Shown here one piece after another: positions 19,034 to 28,498 of a stretch of 64,000 nucleotides of DNA (its first letter is position 1; each line of letters starts with the position of its first letter). Position numbers and translations under genes: made by a program. The stretch spans positions 33,847 to 97,846 of the forward strand of contig JBNLBT010000003.1 in NCBI GenBank assembly GCA_050303435.1, in the 5' to 3' direction. The notes beneath the pieces were generated by a model that saw only the letters and a program-made list of their open reading frames with translations, was not told where the DNA came from and searched no databases. Source of the stretch: JBNLBT01 sp050303435. GTDB lineage: Bacteria > Pseudomonadota > Gammaproteobacteria > Xanthomonadales > Marinicellaceae.

Positions 19034-20644
19034 ATGCAAATTACATCCCCTGTCAAGACACGACTGTGCTTGCTGATCGGCCTGATGCTGAGCCCGATGC
19101 TGCACGCGTTGCAAGAGATTCCTGTGCCTGACCTGCAACGCTCGGAAACCATCATCCGGGACACCCACGCTGAGTTGTATGGCACTTTTCTCAAAGCCAA
19201 AGAACAGCTCACTGGCATCGATCTGGGCACCGCCTATGGCCAGTTGGGCATGTTTTACCAGGCGCACGATTTCACCGAGTCGGCGCTGGCCAGTTACCGC
19301 AACGCCATGGAGTTGTCGCCGTTCGATGCGCGCTGGCAGTACCTGGCGGCATTTATCCTGAGCAATCTGGGCGAGTTTGATGAAGCCCGCAGCCTGTTCG
19401 AAAAATCCCTGAAAATCAATGCGGACTATCTGCCGGCCAAAGTCCGCATCGCTGAAATACTGATCAAACAGGGCCAGTTTGACCGCGCCCGCACGGTGCT
19501 GGAGGCCGCGCAAAAACAGGCCCCTGATTTTGCCCGCACCTTGTCCAATCTGGGCACCGTGGCCATGCAACAGGGTCGCTACGCCGAAGCCGTGAAAATA
19601 TTTCAGCGGGTGCTGGAAATTCAGCCGGGTGCAACCCAGGTGAATTTTCTGCTGTCGCAGGCGCACGCCGCCAACGGCGATCAGGCGGCCTCGGAGCAGT
19701 TCATGCAGCGCAAGGGCAACAGCCCGGTGGAAATGTACGATGAAGTGTTGCAGAAAATGCGTCTGCATTCAGTCAGCCCCGGGTATTATTCCGAAGCCGC
19801 GATCCACGCCTACATGAAAGGCGACATGCCGCTGGCGGAAAAATTGATCGTGCACGCCATTCGTCTGGCGCCGGACAACGTCAACCCGTATTTCACCCTG
19901 TTGAATGTGATGATGAACCGCGGTGAATACGATCAGGGTCGCCAGATGATTCGCAGCCTGTTGGATCAGCACCCGGATGACTTCCGGCTGTATTACAGCC
20001 TGGGCGTGCTGGATGAAGTCAACGGCAACGACGCCGGTGCGGTGACTCATTATAATAAGGTGCTGTCCTTAAACCCCAAGGACAAGCGCACCCGCCTGCT
20101 GCTGGCCAATGCGCTGATGCGCCTGGGTCAATATGGCGCCGCACTGGATCAGCTGAACACGGCGCGGAGCAACGATCCGGACAATCCCTACATCGATTAC
20201 GCCACGGGCGTATTGCAAGCCACCCAGAGTCAGTGTGGGCCGGCCATGGATTCGCTGTACAGCGCCATCGACAAGCAACCGGAAAATTTTCGATATCTGG
20301 TGGCTTTTGTAAAAATTGTCGCGGTGTGTCTGCCGTCGGATGAAAAAACCGTGGCTGACGCGCTCAATGCGGCACGCAACATGTATCTCAGCAGCCCACA
20401 GCAACCTGTGGTTGAGGCGCTGGCCATGATCGAGGCCTCTTTGGGCAATCAAAGGGACGCCGTGGATTATCAGACGCAGGCGATCTTCAGTGCCTTGAGC
20501 GCCGGCGCCAATGAAACGCAAATGAACAACCTTAAAACCAACCTCAAACGCTACGAAGCCGGTCAATTGCCCAAACGCCCGTTTTTTGCCGAGGACATCG
20601 ATTTACACCCCGAACGCGTTGACGCCATGACCGCGCCGAATTGA
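19034..20644 (+). CDS. Exported TPR-repeat protein
   Basis: The 536-residue protein has an N-terminal signal segment (CLLIGLMLSPMLHA|LQ) and at least ten tetratricopeptide units, such as TAYGQLGMFYQAHDFTESAL, ARTLSNLGTVAMQQGRYAEAV and FRLYYSLGVLDEVNGNDAGAV. It has no catalytic domain. It begins 3 bases after the CRTAC1-like gene and is surely cotranscribed with it. It probably acts as a periplasmic scaffold for that partner; this is inference from pairing. Confidence 0.8.
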   Translation: MQITSPVKTRLCLLIGLMLSPMLHALQEIPVPDLQRSETIIRDTHAELYGTFLKAKEQLTGIDLGTAYGQLGMFYQAHDFTESALASYRNAMELSPFDARWQYLAAFILSNLGEFDEARSLFEKSLKINADYLPAKVRIAEILIKQGQFDRARTVLEAAQKQAPDFARTLSNLGTVAMQQGRYAEAVKIFQRVLEIQPGATQVNFLLSQAHAANGDQAASEQFMQRKGNSPVEMYDEVLQKMRLHSVSPGYYSEAAIHAYMKGDMPLAEKLIVHAIRLAPDNVNPYFTLLNVMMNRGEYDQGRQMIRSLLDQHPDDFRLYYSLGVLDEVNGNDAGAVTHYNKVLSLNPKDKRTRLLLANALMRLGQYGAALDQLNTARSNDPDNPYIDYATGVLQATQSQCGPAMDSLYSAIDKQPENFRYLVAFVKIVAVCLPSDEKTVADALNAARNMYLSSPQQPVVEALAMIEASLGNQRDAVDYQTQAIFSALSAGANETQMNNLKTNLKRYEAGQLPKRPFFAEDIDLHPERVDAMTAPN

Positions 20645-20668
20645 TGCGCACGCGGCCTGCTGAGCATG

Positions 20669-20840
20669 TATAATGTTTTGCGGGTCGCAGAGGAAGGCCC
20701 CGCACGCACGGAATGCCTGTTTGATTGAATTCTGATCGGTTGCGCCCTGCGCACACCATCCATGAAGATTTCGGGTTTGAGCCCCCGGCATTGCACGCGC
20801 GCGTCCATTCCAACAAAAGCAATCATTCGGGGAGTCTGCA
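20669..20840 (+). promoter_or_regulatory. Probable promoter and long leader of the S9 peptidase gene
   Basis: A perfect TATAAT at 20669-20674 lies 166 bases before the peptidase start, with no clear -35. The leader is GC-rich. Its CCCCG at 20698-20702 is complementary to the CGGGG of the ribosome site at 20828-20832, so the ribosome site could be masked. Five pairs are too few to be sure. Confidence 0.4.
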
Positions 20841-22739
20841 ATGAGAAATATCCTGATCTGGCTGATGTGCACCGCGGTTTTTTCCATGGCACACAGCAAA
20901 CAACCGTCTCTGGTTGATTTCATCAAGCCCAGTGAATTCAAACGCCTGTCCATATCGCCTGACGGCAAACGCCTGGCCGGCATTCTGGAAATGGAAAACG
21001 GCGCCGATAAAGTGGCCGTGCTGGATCTGTCCAGCATGAAACCGTTGGGTGCCAAGGACTTTGGAGACAATCGCAAGGTCATGCAACTGGCGTGGGTCAA
21101 CAACGAACAGATTCTGCTCAACGTCAATAAACAAGTGGGCTACCTTGACCGCAAGGGTGAATGGGAAGGCCTGTATTCCATGCGCTTTGACGGCAAGCGC
21201 GATCGCCTGGTAGTGAACATGGACAATTCTTATGGCGCTCTGATTGTCGACGGCTGGCCGCAAGAGAAAGACCAGGTGCTGTTGCAGATTTATGAAGCGG
21301 GCGGCTTGCACTTGTATGCCTACAACCTCAAGTCGGATCGCAAAAGTCGTTTTTCAGAACCGGCGGACAAATACGCCCTTGCGCCGAGCGTTAACATCAA
21401 CCGCAAAGCCGTTGTGGCTCCGGCCTATGACCCGAAGTTGCGCAGCAGCTACATTTATTACAAGCACGAAGACAGCGATGACTGGCGCAAACTTGAATTG
21501 GGTGAAGACCTGGAAGGTGTGAACGTCGATTACGTCGGCTATGCACAGGACCCTGACATTGTCTACCTGCGCGCCAATCACGACGACAGCCTGAACGGTC
21601 TGTTTCAGTTGAATGTGGCCAGCGGCGAGCTGAAAATGTTGTACCGGCACGACCGCGTGGACTTGGGTGATCCGGTGCAAGGCTTCGACGGCGAATTGAT
21701 CGGCATGCAAATGATGCCTGACACCGTGCAGCACGTGTGGGTCGACAACGACAACCCGATGACGGCGCTGTATAAGCAGCTGACGGCCAACTTTCCCGGC
21801 CAGGTTTTGAATTTGTACAATCACACACTGAATGGCAACAAAGTGGTGTTCAGCGTATCCAGCGACACCAACCCCGGTGAATTTTTCATGCTGGATCGCA
21901 AGGCACGCAAAATCAAGCCGCTGGCCAAAACCCGTGGCTGGATTAATCCCGCTGACATGGCGCCCATGAAGCCTGTGGCACTGACCGCCCGTGATGGCAC
22001 CGAACTGTACGGCTATCTGACCGTGCCCAAAACCGGCCAGGCGCCCTACCCGTTGGTGGTCAATCCGCACGGCGGGCCACACGGCCCGCGCGATGAGTGG
22101 GGTTACAACTGGGAAACGCAGTTGCTGGCCAGCCGCGGATACGCGGTGTTGCAAGTGAATTTCCGCGGCTCGGGGGGTTACGGGCGGAATTTTGAGGTGG
22201 CCGGGTACATGCAATGGGGGCGGGCCATGCAGGACGATGTGACCGACGCCACGCGCTGGGCCATTGAACACGGCGTGGCCGACGCCCAACGGGTGTGCAT
22301 CTATGGCGGCTCGTACGGCGGCTACGCCACTTTGCAGGGTCTGGTGCGTGAACCGGATCTGTATCAATGCGGCATTGGTTATGTGGGCGTGTATGATTTG
22401 AAAAAATTCCGCGTGTGTGGCGACATTCCACAAGGCCACTATGGCAAGGACTATCTGAATCGGGTCATTGGGCAGGACGGTGCGGAATTGGAGCAATATT
22501 CCCCGGCACAGAATGTGGACAAGATCAAGGCGGCCATATTTCTCGCACACGGCGAGGATGATGTGCGGGTGCCGATGTGTCAATACAACGCCTTGACCGA
22601 GGCGTTGGACGCGGCCGGCAAGCCCTATGAGTCGATGACACGGGACGAGGGGCATGGATACAACAAATTGGACAATCGCAAGGACTTTTACAGCGCCATG
22701 CTGAAGTTTTTGGATCGCCACATCGGCGCGAAAAACTGA
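20841..22739 (+). CDS. Exported S9 family (prolyl oligopeptidase-type) serine peptidase
   Basis: The 632 residues begin with a signal peptide (ILIWLMCTAVFSMAHS). Residues 20-400 form a beta-propeller-like part with the FKRLSISPDGKRLAGILE opening typical of S9C-type peptidases. The alpha/beta-hydrolase domain has the nucleophile in YGGSYGGYA (about S491), the Asp in HGEDDVRVP (about 570) and the His in DEGHGYNK (about 603). Such enzymes cleave peptides or act as aminopeptidases in the periplasm. A strong GGGAG ribosome site precedes the ATG. The TonB receptor gene follows 234 bases later but has its own promoter region. Confidence 0.92.
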   Translation: MRNILIWLMCTAVFSMAHSKQPSLVDFIKPSEFKRLSISPDGKRLAGILEMENGADKVAVLDLSSMKPLGAKDFGDNRKVMQLAWVNNEQILLNVNKQVGYLDRKGEWEGLYSMRFDGKRDRLVVNMDNSYGALIVDGWPQEKDQVLLQIYEAGGLHLYAYNLKSDRKSRFSEPADKYALAPSVNINRKAVVAPAYDPKLRSSYIYYKHEDSDDWRKLELGEDLEGVNVDYVGYAQDPDIVYLRANHDDSLNGLFQLNVASGELKMLYRHDRVDLGDPVQGFDGELIGMQMMPDTVQHVWVDNDNPMTALYKQLTANFPGQVLNLYNHTLNGNKVVFSVSSDTNPGEFFMLDRKARKIKPLAKTRGWINPADMAPMKPVALTARDGTELYGYLTVPKTGQAPYPLVVNPHGGPHGPRDEWGYNWETQLLASRGYAVLQVNFRGSGGYGRNFEVAGYMQWGRAMQDDVTDATRWAIEHGVADAQRVCIYGGSYGGYATLQGLVREPDLYQCGIGYVGVYDLKKFRVCGDIPQGHYGKDYLNRVIGQDGAELEQYSPAQNVDKIKAAIFLAHGEDDVRVPMCQYNALTEALDAAGKPYESMTRDEGHGYNKLDNRKDFYSAMLKFLDRHIGAKN

Positions 22740-22908
22740 GTTTAAATCCCAAGCGTAATCAATGTTTTATTGAACATACTTCAATGCGCCTCAAGGGCCT
22801 GTGAACCGACTTTGCAGGCGCTCGAATCAAATGTTAATAAAATGTGAAAAAAAACAAAATGGTGCTTTTTTTTGATTTGTTTTGTGTGGTAACATTGGCC
22901 GGATAGGG

Positions 22909-22920
22909 ATCTATATAGAT
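22909..22920. promoter_or_regulatory. AT-rich palindrome in the TonB receptor promoter region
   Basis: ATCTATATAGAT is a perfect 12-base palindrome 53 bases before the receptor start, and contains TATATA/TATAGA sequences that could serve as a -10. The 120 bases upstream are markedly AT-rich compared with their surroundings. It could be an operator or core promoter. A good GGAG ribosome site is at about 22961-22964. Confidence 0.4.
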
Positions 22921-22973
22921 GCTATTAGTTTTTTGTGAGTTAACTCAGGGATAATTTTTTGGAGAACTTTTAA

Positions 22974-25928
22974 ATGAAAATGAAACGTAATCCTATTACA
23001 CAAGCTGTTAAGCAGTCTTTGTTCTATGGTGTCGTTGCGTCCACTTCATTTGCCACGGCGGCAATGGCACAGGACGACGTCGAAGAACAAGGCAAGATTA
23101 CAGTGACGGGATCGAATATTAAGTCGACCGATCTCGAAACAGCAGCGCCTGTCTTCAGTATTGACAGAGAAGAAATTCTGAGCACCGGTCTGCCGAACGT
23201 GGGCGACCTGCTGGCGCAAATTCCTTCCGCTGGCGCCACCTTGAACTTGGTGAACAACAACGGCGGTAATGGTGGCATCCAGGTGGACATGAGAAACCTG
23301 GGCTCCAACCGTGTGCTGGTATTGGTTAACGGCCGTCGCTGGGTGAGAACCCTGGGCGGTGCCGCTGATCTGACCACCATTCCGGTGTCCATCATTGAGC
23401 GCATCGACGTGCTGAAAGACGGCGCTTCGGCCATTTACGGTTCCGACGCCATCGCCGGTGTAATCAACATCGTCACCCGCAGTGACTTCGAAGGCGTTGA
23501 GCTGACCGGTTACTTCGGTAGGAGCACTGAAAGCGACGGCGACACGCAACACTTCAGTGTGTCCACTGGCGCCACTTCAGACCGTGGCAGTGTGTTCTTC
23601 AACGCTGAATACGTGAAAATTGATCCCGTATTTGCCGGTGACAGAGAAATTTCTTCCACGCCGAACTTCGGTACAGGCAACTTCGGTGGATCTTCAGGTA
23701 CACCGCAAGGCCGCTTCATGATCTTCACCCCGCCGGGTGTTGACATTTCAAATGGTCAGCCGTGTCTGGACGCGTTCGGTATCGGACTGTCCAACTGTAC
23801 TACGCCTGCTGGTTCCAACGGTTTCAACTCGGTCAACGACCCGGATCTGATTCCGCACACCGCGCAAACCGCTTTCAACTTTGCTCCGGATAACTACCTG
23901 GTGACTCCGAATGAGCGGACCGCGATTTACACCCAGGCCAAATACCAGATCACTGACAACATCACCTTGAACGTAGACGCGTTGTTCAACAGACGTGAAT
24001 CCGATCAATTGCTGGCGCCAACGCCGCTGTTCTTTGGTTCAGCCTTCGGCACACGTCCGGGTGTAGACATCATTGACATCGGTGCATTGAACCCGTACAA
24101 CCCGTACGGCGTTGACATCCCGGGTACATACATCTACCTGATCGGCCGTCGCCAGGTTGAAGGCGGCAACCGTATTTTCAGACAAGAAAATGACACCTAC
24201 CACTTCGGTCTGGGCCTCGAGGGTTTCCTTGATGTGGGCACCGGCTGGAACTGGTCTGTGAACTACACCTTGAACGAAACCGATCAAACCCAATCCAACG
24301 AAGGTGAGCTGAGCATGCCTCGCGTCGTTCGCGCGCTGTCCAATGAGTGTGTGACCGATCCGACCTGTGTGCCGCTGAACCTGTTCGGCGGTGCCGGCAC
24401 CATCACCCAGGAAATGTTTGATTTCATTTCATTCCGCGGTGACCAGCTGACCACCTCCAAACTGTTGGGTTACCAAGCCATTGCCAGCACCGAGTTCGGT
24501 GGACTGGAAGCGGGCCCGATCGGCTTTGCGGCCGGTTACGAGCGTCGCCGTGCGTCTGGTTCCAACATTCCGGATCAAGTGGTTCGCGACGGTGAAACTT
24601 CAGGTAATCAGCAAAACGCCACTTCAGGTGCTTACACAGTGGATGAAGTTTTCCTGGAATTCAATGTGCCGCTGTTGTCTGGTGTCGCCATGGCTGAATC
24701 TCTGGAACTGTCCGCTGCTGTTCGCTGGTCTGATTACGACGTATTCGGTAGTGACACCAACGGCAAACTGGGTCTGACTTGGAGACCGAACGATGAACTG
24801 ATGTTCCGCGCCACGTATGCACAAGGCTTCCGTGCCCCGAACATCAACGAGTTGTTCTTCGGTGGCAGTGATTCATTTCCGAACATTAACGACCCGTGTT
24901 CTGGCATTCAAACATTGCCTCAAAGCGAAGGCGGTGGTCCTCGCGATGCCAACGGCAATGGAATCTATGATCCCAACGAAGTCGGTGGCTCAGATGGTAA
25001 TTTGGTGGGTTGTGCAGGCATTTCAACTGCATACAACCAGCCCAATCCGCAAATCAGAATCACCGTGGGTTCTAACCCGAACCTGACTCCGGAAGAATCT
25101 GATTCTTACACCATTGGTGTGGTGTACGAGCCGGAAGCCATCGAAGGTTTGTTCCTGACCTTGGACTACTACGACATTGAAATCGACAACGTGATCACCA
25201 CATTGAGCGCACAAACAATTATTAATCGTTGCGCACAAGGCAGAACTGAATTCTGTGCACGTATGACGCGTTCAGCATTTGGCTCGATCACTGATGTTCA
25301 GGCCAACACCATCAACCAGGACAGCCTGGCCACCAGTGGTTTTGACTTTGTGGCTTCATACCGTTGGGAAACTGACTACGGTCTGTTCCGCTTAGTGTCA
25401 GATACATCTTTCACCACTGATTTCGAACTGACTTCTGGTCTGTCTGGCACCACGTTCGACTTCTTCAGCGCCGGTTATGGCGTTTCAGACGTTAGCTTGG
25501 AGCTGCCGAAATTCGAATCCAACTTGACGCTGGATTGGAGCTACGGTGACTGGTCTGTTAACTGGCAAGCTCGCCACATTGGCAAGCACGACGAAGTCTG
25601 TGATCCTGATTTGAATGACAATCTGGATCCGTCTGTGGTCGGTGATAACTTCCTCTGGTGTACTTTCGCCAGCGGCACCGAAGAAGGCGATGTGCCTGAA
25701 GGTGGTTCAGATGTGTTGGATATGCGCACTGTGGGTGGACAAACCATTCACGACGTGAATGTGACTTACCACCTGACCGATTGGGACGCTTCAGTCACTC
25801 TGGGTATTGAGAACATCTTTGACAAAGACCCGTCCTTGTCAAATCAGGCGTTCGCAAACAGCTACGAGTCCAACTTCAACTCTGGTGTTGGCCGTTTCTG
25901 GTACCTGCAAGTACGTAAACGTTTCTAA
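22974..25928 (+). CDS. TonB-dependent outer-membrane receptor
   Basis: The 984-residue protein has a long signal peptide ending ATAAMA|QD, a TonB-box-like ITVTGSNIK, a plug domain (IPSAGATLNLVNNNGGNGGIQVDMRNLGSNRVLVLVNGRR, then IERIDVLKDGASAIYGSDAIAGVINIVTR) and a large beta-barrel ending in aromatic YLQVRKRF. Such receptors import large or scarce ligands with energy from TonB-ExbBD. Codon choice differs from the neighbours, with a bias expected of a highly expressed gene. The barrel contains loops with paired cysteines (CVTDPTC, CDPDLNDNLD). The ligand is unknown. The downstream oxygenase/sulfotransferase set suggests the receptor belongs with a modification system. Confidence 0.93.
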   Translation: MKMKRNPITQAVKQSLFYGVVASTSFATAAMAQDDVEEQGKITVTGSNIKSTDLETAAPVFSIDREEILSTGLPNVGDLLAQIPSAGATLNLVNNNGGNGGIQVDMRNLGSNRVLVLVNGRRWVRTLGGAADLTTIPVSIIERIDVLKDGASAIYGSDAIAGVINIVTRSDFEGVELTGYFGRSTESDGDTQHFSVSTGATSDRGSVFFNAEYVKIDPVFAGDREISSTPNFGTGNFGGSSGTPQGRFMIFTPPGVDISNGQPCLDAFGIGLSNCTTPAGSNGFNSVNDPDLIPHTAQTAFNFAPDNYLVTPNERTAIYTQAKYQITDNITLNVDALFNRRESDQLLAPTPLFFGSAFGTRPGVDIIDIGALNPYNPYGVDIPGTYIYLIGRRQVEGGNRIFRQENDTYHFGLGLEGFLDVGTGWNWSVNYTLNETDQTQSNEGELSMPRVVRALSNECVTDPTCVPLNLFGGAGTITQEMFDFISFRGDQLTTSKLLGYQAIASTEFGGLEAGPIGFAAGYERRRASGSNIPDQVVRDGETSGNQQNATSGAYTVDEVFLEFNVPLLSGVAMAESLELSAAVRWSDYDVFGSDTNGKLGLTWRPNDELMFRATYAQGFRAPNINELFFGGSDSFPNINDPCSGIQTLPQSEGGGPRDANGNGIYDPNEVGGSDGNLVGCAGISTAYNQPNPQIRITVGSNPNLTPEESDSYTIGVVYEPEAIEGLFLTLDYYDIEIDNVITTLSAQTIINRCAQGRTEFCARMTRSAFGSITDVQANTINQDSLATSGFDFVASYRWETDYGLFRLVSDTSFTTDFELTSGLSGTTFDFFSAGYGVSDVSLELPKFESNLTLDWSYGDWSVNWQARHIGKHDEVCDPDLNDNLDPSVVGDNFLWCTFASGTEEGDVPEGGSDVLDMRTVGGQTIHDVNVTYHLTDWDASVTLGIENIFDKDPSLSNQAFANSYESNFNSGVGRFWYLQVRKRF

Positions 25929-25951
25929 GATCACTTAGAAGTCATTTACAG

Positions 25952-25957
25952 TATAAT
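25952..25957 (+). promoter_or_regulatory. TATAAT box overlapping the receptor terminator
   Basis: A perfect TATAAT lies 24 bases after the receptor stop and immediately before the terminator stem. Transcription from it would start near 25964, inside the stem, and give a 5' UTR of about 28 bases for the oxygenase gene at 25992. No good -35 is visible. Confidence 0.4.
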
Positions 25958-25983
25958 AAAGCCCATCTTTTTAGATGGGCTTT
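25958..25983 (+). terminator. Intrinsic terminator of the TonB receptor gene
   Basis: A perfect 11-base stem, AAAGCCCATCT with AGATGGGCTTT, and a TTTT loop, followed by ATTTATTT. It ends only 8 bases before the ATG of the next gene, so the next gene can hardly have an ordinary leader. Confidence 0.85.
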
Positions 25984-25991
25984 ATTTATTT

Positions 25992-26696
25992 ATGGGCTGG
26001 CAAACCAATCCAGAGCTGGACCTTAAAAAATTGCGTAAACAATTGACTGAGAAAGGTCATTTGCGGGTGGAAAATTTTCTTGAAGATGAATTCGCCAAAC
26101 GCATCGAATCGTGTCTTCGCAATGAGGTACCCTGGGGTCTGGCGTATCGACTGGATGGTGCCTCTCAACTCGATTTGAATGCAGACGGTGTGGACGATTT
26201 ACCCGTCGCAGCAAAAGATCGACTGATGCAACAATTGGATGCGCCGTTTCAATTCATCTATAACTCCTATATGGTGGTGACCGCCTATTTGGAAAATCGC
26301 CACCCTGGCCATTATTTGTATCGCCTTTTGGAATGGATCAATTCAAAAGAAATGCATGATTTCTTCCGGCGTTTGACCGGTGATTCACAGTTAAAAAAAA
26401 TCAACATGCAGGCCACTCGATATATGCCGGGTCATTTTCTCACCAATCACAACGACGACGACGCCACGGAGGGAAGGCTGTACGCTTATGTGCTGGGGTT
26501 TTCACGTGACTGGTGCGCCGATTGGGGCGGTTTACTGCACTTTCTAAATGCCGATGGGTCGATCAAAAAAAGCTTGATGCCATCGTTCAACTCTCTGTCT
26601 ATTTTCAAGGTGCCACAAGACCACAGCGTCTCCTATGTGGCGCCCTTTGCCAAAAACCCTCGCCTGGCTTTGACCGGGTGGTTGTTGAATAAATGA
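25992..26696 (+). CDS. 2-oxoglutarate/Fe(II)-dependent oxygenase (prolyl-hydroxylase-like)
   Basis: The 234 residues follow the pattern of small prolyl 4-hydroxylase/Tpa1-Ofd1-like oxygenases: a lead helix with GHLRVENFLEDEFAKRI, iron ligands in TNHNDDDATEGRLYAYVLGFSRDW (HxD) and a distal His in DHSVSYVAPF, followed by an Arg in NPRLALTGWLL that would bind 2-oxoglutarate. Members hydroxylate protein or small-molecule substrates. No Shine-Dalgarno sequence precedes ATG 25992, because the receptor terminator ends 8 bases upstream. The stop overlaps the next gene (ATGA). It is likely cytoplasmic. Confidence 0.85.
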   Translation: MGWQTNPELDLKKLRKQLTEKGHLRVENFLEDEFAKRIESCLRNEVPWGLAYRLDGASQLDLNADGVDDLPVAAKDRLMQQLDAPFQFIYNSYMVVTAYLENRHPGHYLYRLLEWINSKEMHDFFRRLTGDSQLKKINMQATRYMPGHFLTNHNDDDATEGRLYAYVLGFSRDWCADWGGLLHFLNADGSIKKSLMPSFNSLSIFKVPQDHSVSYVAPFAKNPRLALTGWLLNK

Positions 26697-28498
26697 GTGT
26701 CCAACAATTGTCCCAGTGGTTCAGGGAGAAACAGTTTAAACGCATCGTTGATTATGGCCGCGCTCAATGGGACCGGCAGGCATTGGATGAGAGAGGTAAA
26801 CCCGTGGTGGCCATGGCAGCCATCGGCAGGGATAACGAGTTGGCTCAAAAATTGTTTGAACAGCTTTTGCAGACGGGTGGCAGCGAAATCGAACAGTGGC
26901 GTTATCACCTGGGCCTGACCTTGCAGGATCAACAAAAATGGCAGCGCGCAGCGGATGTGTATACATCAGTCAGCGACACAACGCGATGGTACGTGCCGGC
27001 CAGCATCAATCGGGCGCACTGCTTGATTAAGGCCGCACAACCTGAATTGGCTGTAAAATTAATGCAAGACATCTGGAAAGCCCATCAAGTGCCTCAGGCG
27101 GTGTGGCTACAAATCAGTGGGATGCGCGCGCTGGGTCAGTTTCAGGACATCGAACAACTGCTGTTAAACACACAAGAGGTTTTGGGCAATCAGTCAACCT
27201 GGAAGACGTTGATGGCACAGAATTTATCGGATTTGGGCCGCCATGCCGAAGTGATTCAATGCATTGATCGCCTGGATCAGGCGCAACAGCAGGAAACGCG
27301 CATCAGGAGTTTACTGGCTCATGCGCTGACCAAACGGGGGCGATTCAATCAAGCCATCGAATTGTATCGAAGCCTGTTGCAGGCGGCACCGGGCGATCAC
27401 ATGAGCTGGTACAATCTGGCTGCGGCCTTGTCAAATCACACCGACCAAACGCTACTGAATGAGGGCATCGAAGTGGCGCGACGCTGCCTGCAACTCAAAG
27501 ATGATTGCGCTCCGGCGCATGAATGCATGGCGTTGTGCAATGAAAAGTTGAATTATTTACCCGCAGCTTTGGTTTGCATTGATGCGGCTTTGCGTGTGGC
27601 ACCGGATAATCTGCAATACACGCTCGTCAAGGCACGTATTTTGTACCACCAGAATGAACTGACAAAATCACAAAATTGTGTCGATGCGGTGTTGAGAGTG
27701 CAGCCCGAAAACGCCAGGGCATTGCGGCTGGGCGGCATGTTGCAATTGAAACGCAGCGAGTTTGACCGGGCGAGTCAATCGCTGCAGAGAGCCATTGAAC
27801 TGAGGCCACAGGATCAACGGGCGTTGGCGTATTTCAACCTGGTGGGCATTGCGCAAAACAAAACCTCAGAACTCAATGAAATCAATGCGTTTGTACAGGC
27901 TGAACCCTTGCCGCTGGCCGCCGAATTCAATGATTTGAGTGCCTTCAACAGTGCCTTAAAACACGACGTGATGAATCACAGTTTATTGCGTAAAAATCCC
28001 GCTGGGCTGGCGGCTCGCAACGGTCACATGACCGATGATTTAATGGCCGATGAAACCGTGGCCATTTGTGCATTTAAACGCCAGCTGGAAGAGGCCATTC
28101 ATGACTACATTGAGCAACTGCCAGACGATGCTGGACACCCATTTTTAAAACACAAAAGCACGGAATACGAACTGAATTTGTGGGCCACCTGGGTGAAAGG
28201 CGATGGATTTATAGACAAACACATTCACGAAGAATCCTGGCTCAGTGGTGCATACTACGTGGATGTGCCGGAAATTACACAAGACAGTCAGAGTCATCAG
28301 GGGTATTTTCAGTACGGCTGCATTCCTGCAGACATGCTGCATTTGCAGAATGTCGACAACGCCAGTTTTGGCTATATTAAACCGCAACCTGGATTGTTGG
28401 TGATATTCCCTTCTTATCTGTACCATCAAACCATACCGCATGAAAGCGAAGACGACCGCATCAGCATCGCGTTCGATCTGACCCCGACCCACTGGTGA
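26693..28498 (+). CDS. TPR protein fused to a TIGR02466-type 2OG-Fe(II) oxygenase domain
   Basis: About 390 residues of tetratricopeptide repeats (FNQAIELYRSLLQAAPGDHMSWYNLAAAL and others) are followed by a 200-residue oxygenase domain. The domain shows the first metal ligands in KHIHEESWLSGAYYVDVP, the CIPADMLHL spacer, the distal His in FPSYLYHQTIPH and the 2OG-binding Arg in DDRISIAFDL, as in TIGR02466 putative oxygenases. The arrangement parallels the adjacent TPR-sulfotransferase: the same repeat platform with a different catalytic head. It overlaps both neighbours by 1-4 bases, so all three are made together. Confidence 0.83.
   Translation: MSVQQLSQWFREKQFKRIVDYGRAQWDRQALDERGKPVVAMAAIGRDNELAQKLFEQLLQTGGSEIEQWRYHLGLTLQDQQKWQRAADVYTSVSDTTRWYVPASINRAHCLIKAAQPELAVKLMQDIWKAHQVPQAVWLQISGMRALGQFQDIEQLLLNTQEVLGNQSTWKTLMAQNLSDLGRHAEVIQCIDRLDQAQQQETRIRSLLAHALTKRGRFNQAIELYRSLLQAAPGDHMSWYNLAAALSNHTDQTLLNEGIEVARRCLQLKDDCAPAHECMALCNEKLNYLPAALVCIDAALRVAPDNLQYTLVKARILYHQNELTKSQNCVDAVLRVQPENARALRLGGMLQLKRSEFDRASQSLQRAIELRPQDQRALAYFNLVGIAQNKTSELNEINAFVQAEPLPLAAEFNDLSAFNSALKHDVMNHSLLRKNPAGLAARNGHMTDDLMADETVAICAFKRQLEEAIHDYIEQLPDDAGHPFLKHKSTEYELNLWATWVKGDGFIDKHIHEESWLSGAYYVDVPEITQDSQSHQGYFQYGCIPADMLHLQNVDNASFGYIKPQPGLLVIFPSYLYHQTIPHESEDDRISIAFDLTPTHW

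Noticed and set aside
26498..26511. CACGTG-centred sequence near a parS-like pattern
   Set aside because: Only the central CACGTG and a few T match; the right arm does not fit TGTTTCACGTGAAACA, and it lies inside a coding region.
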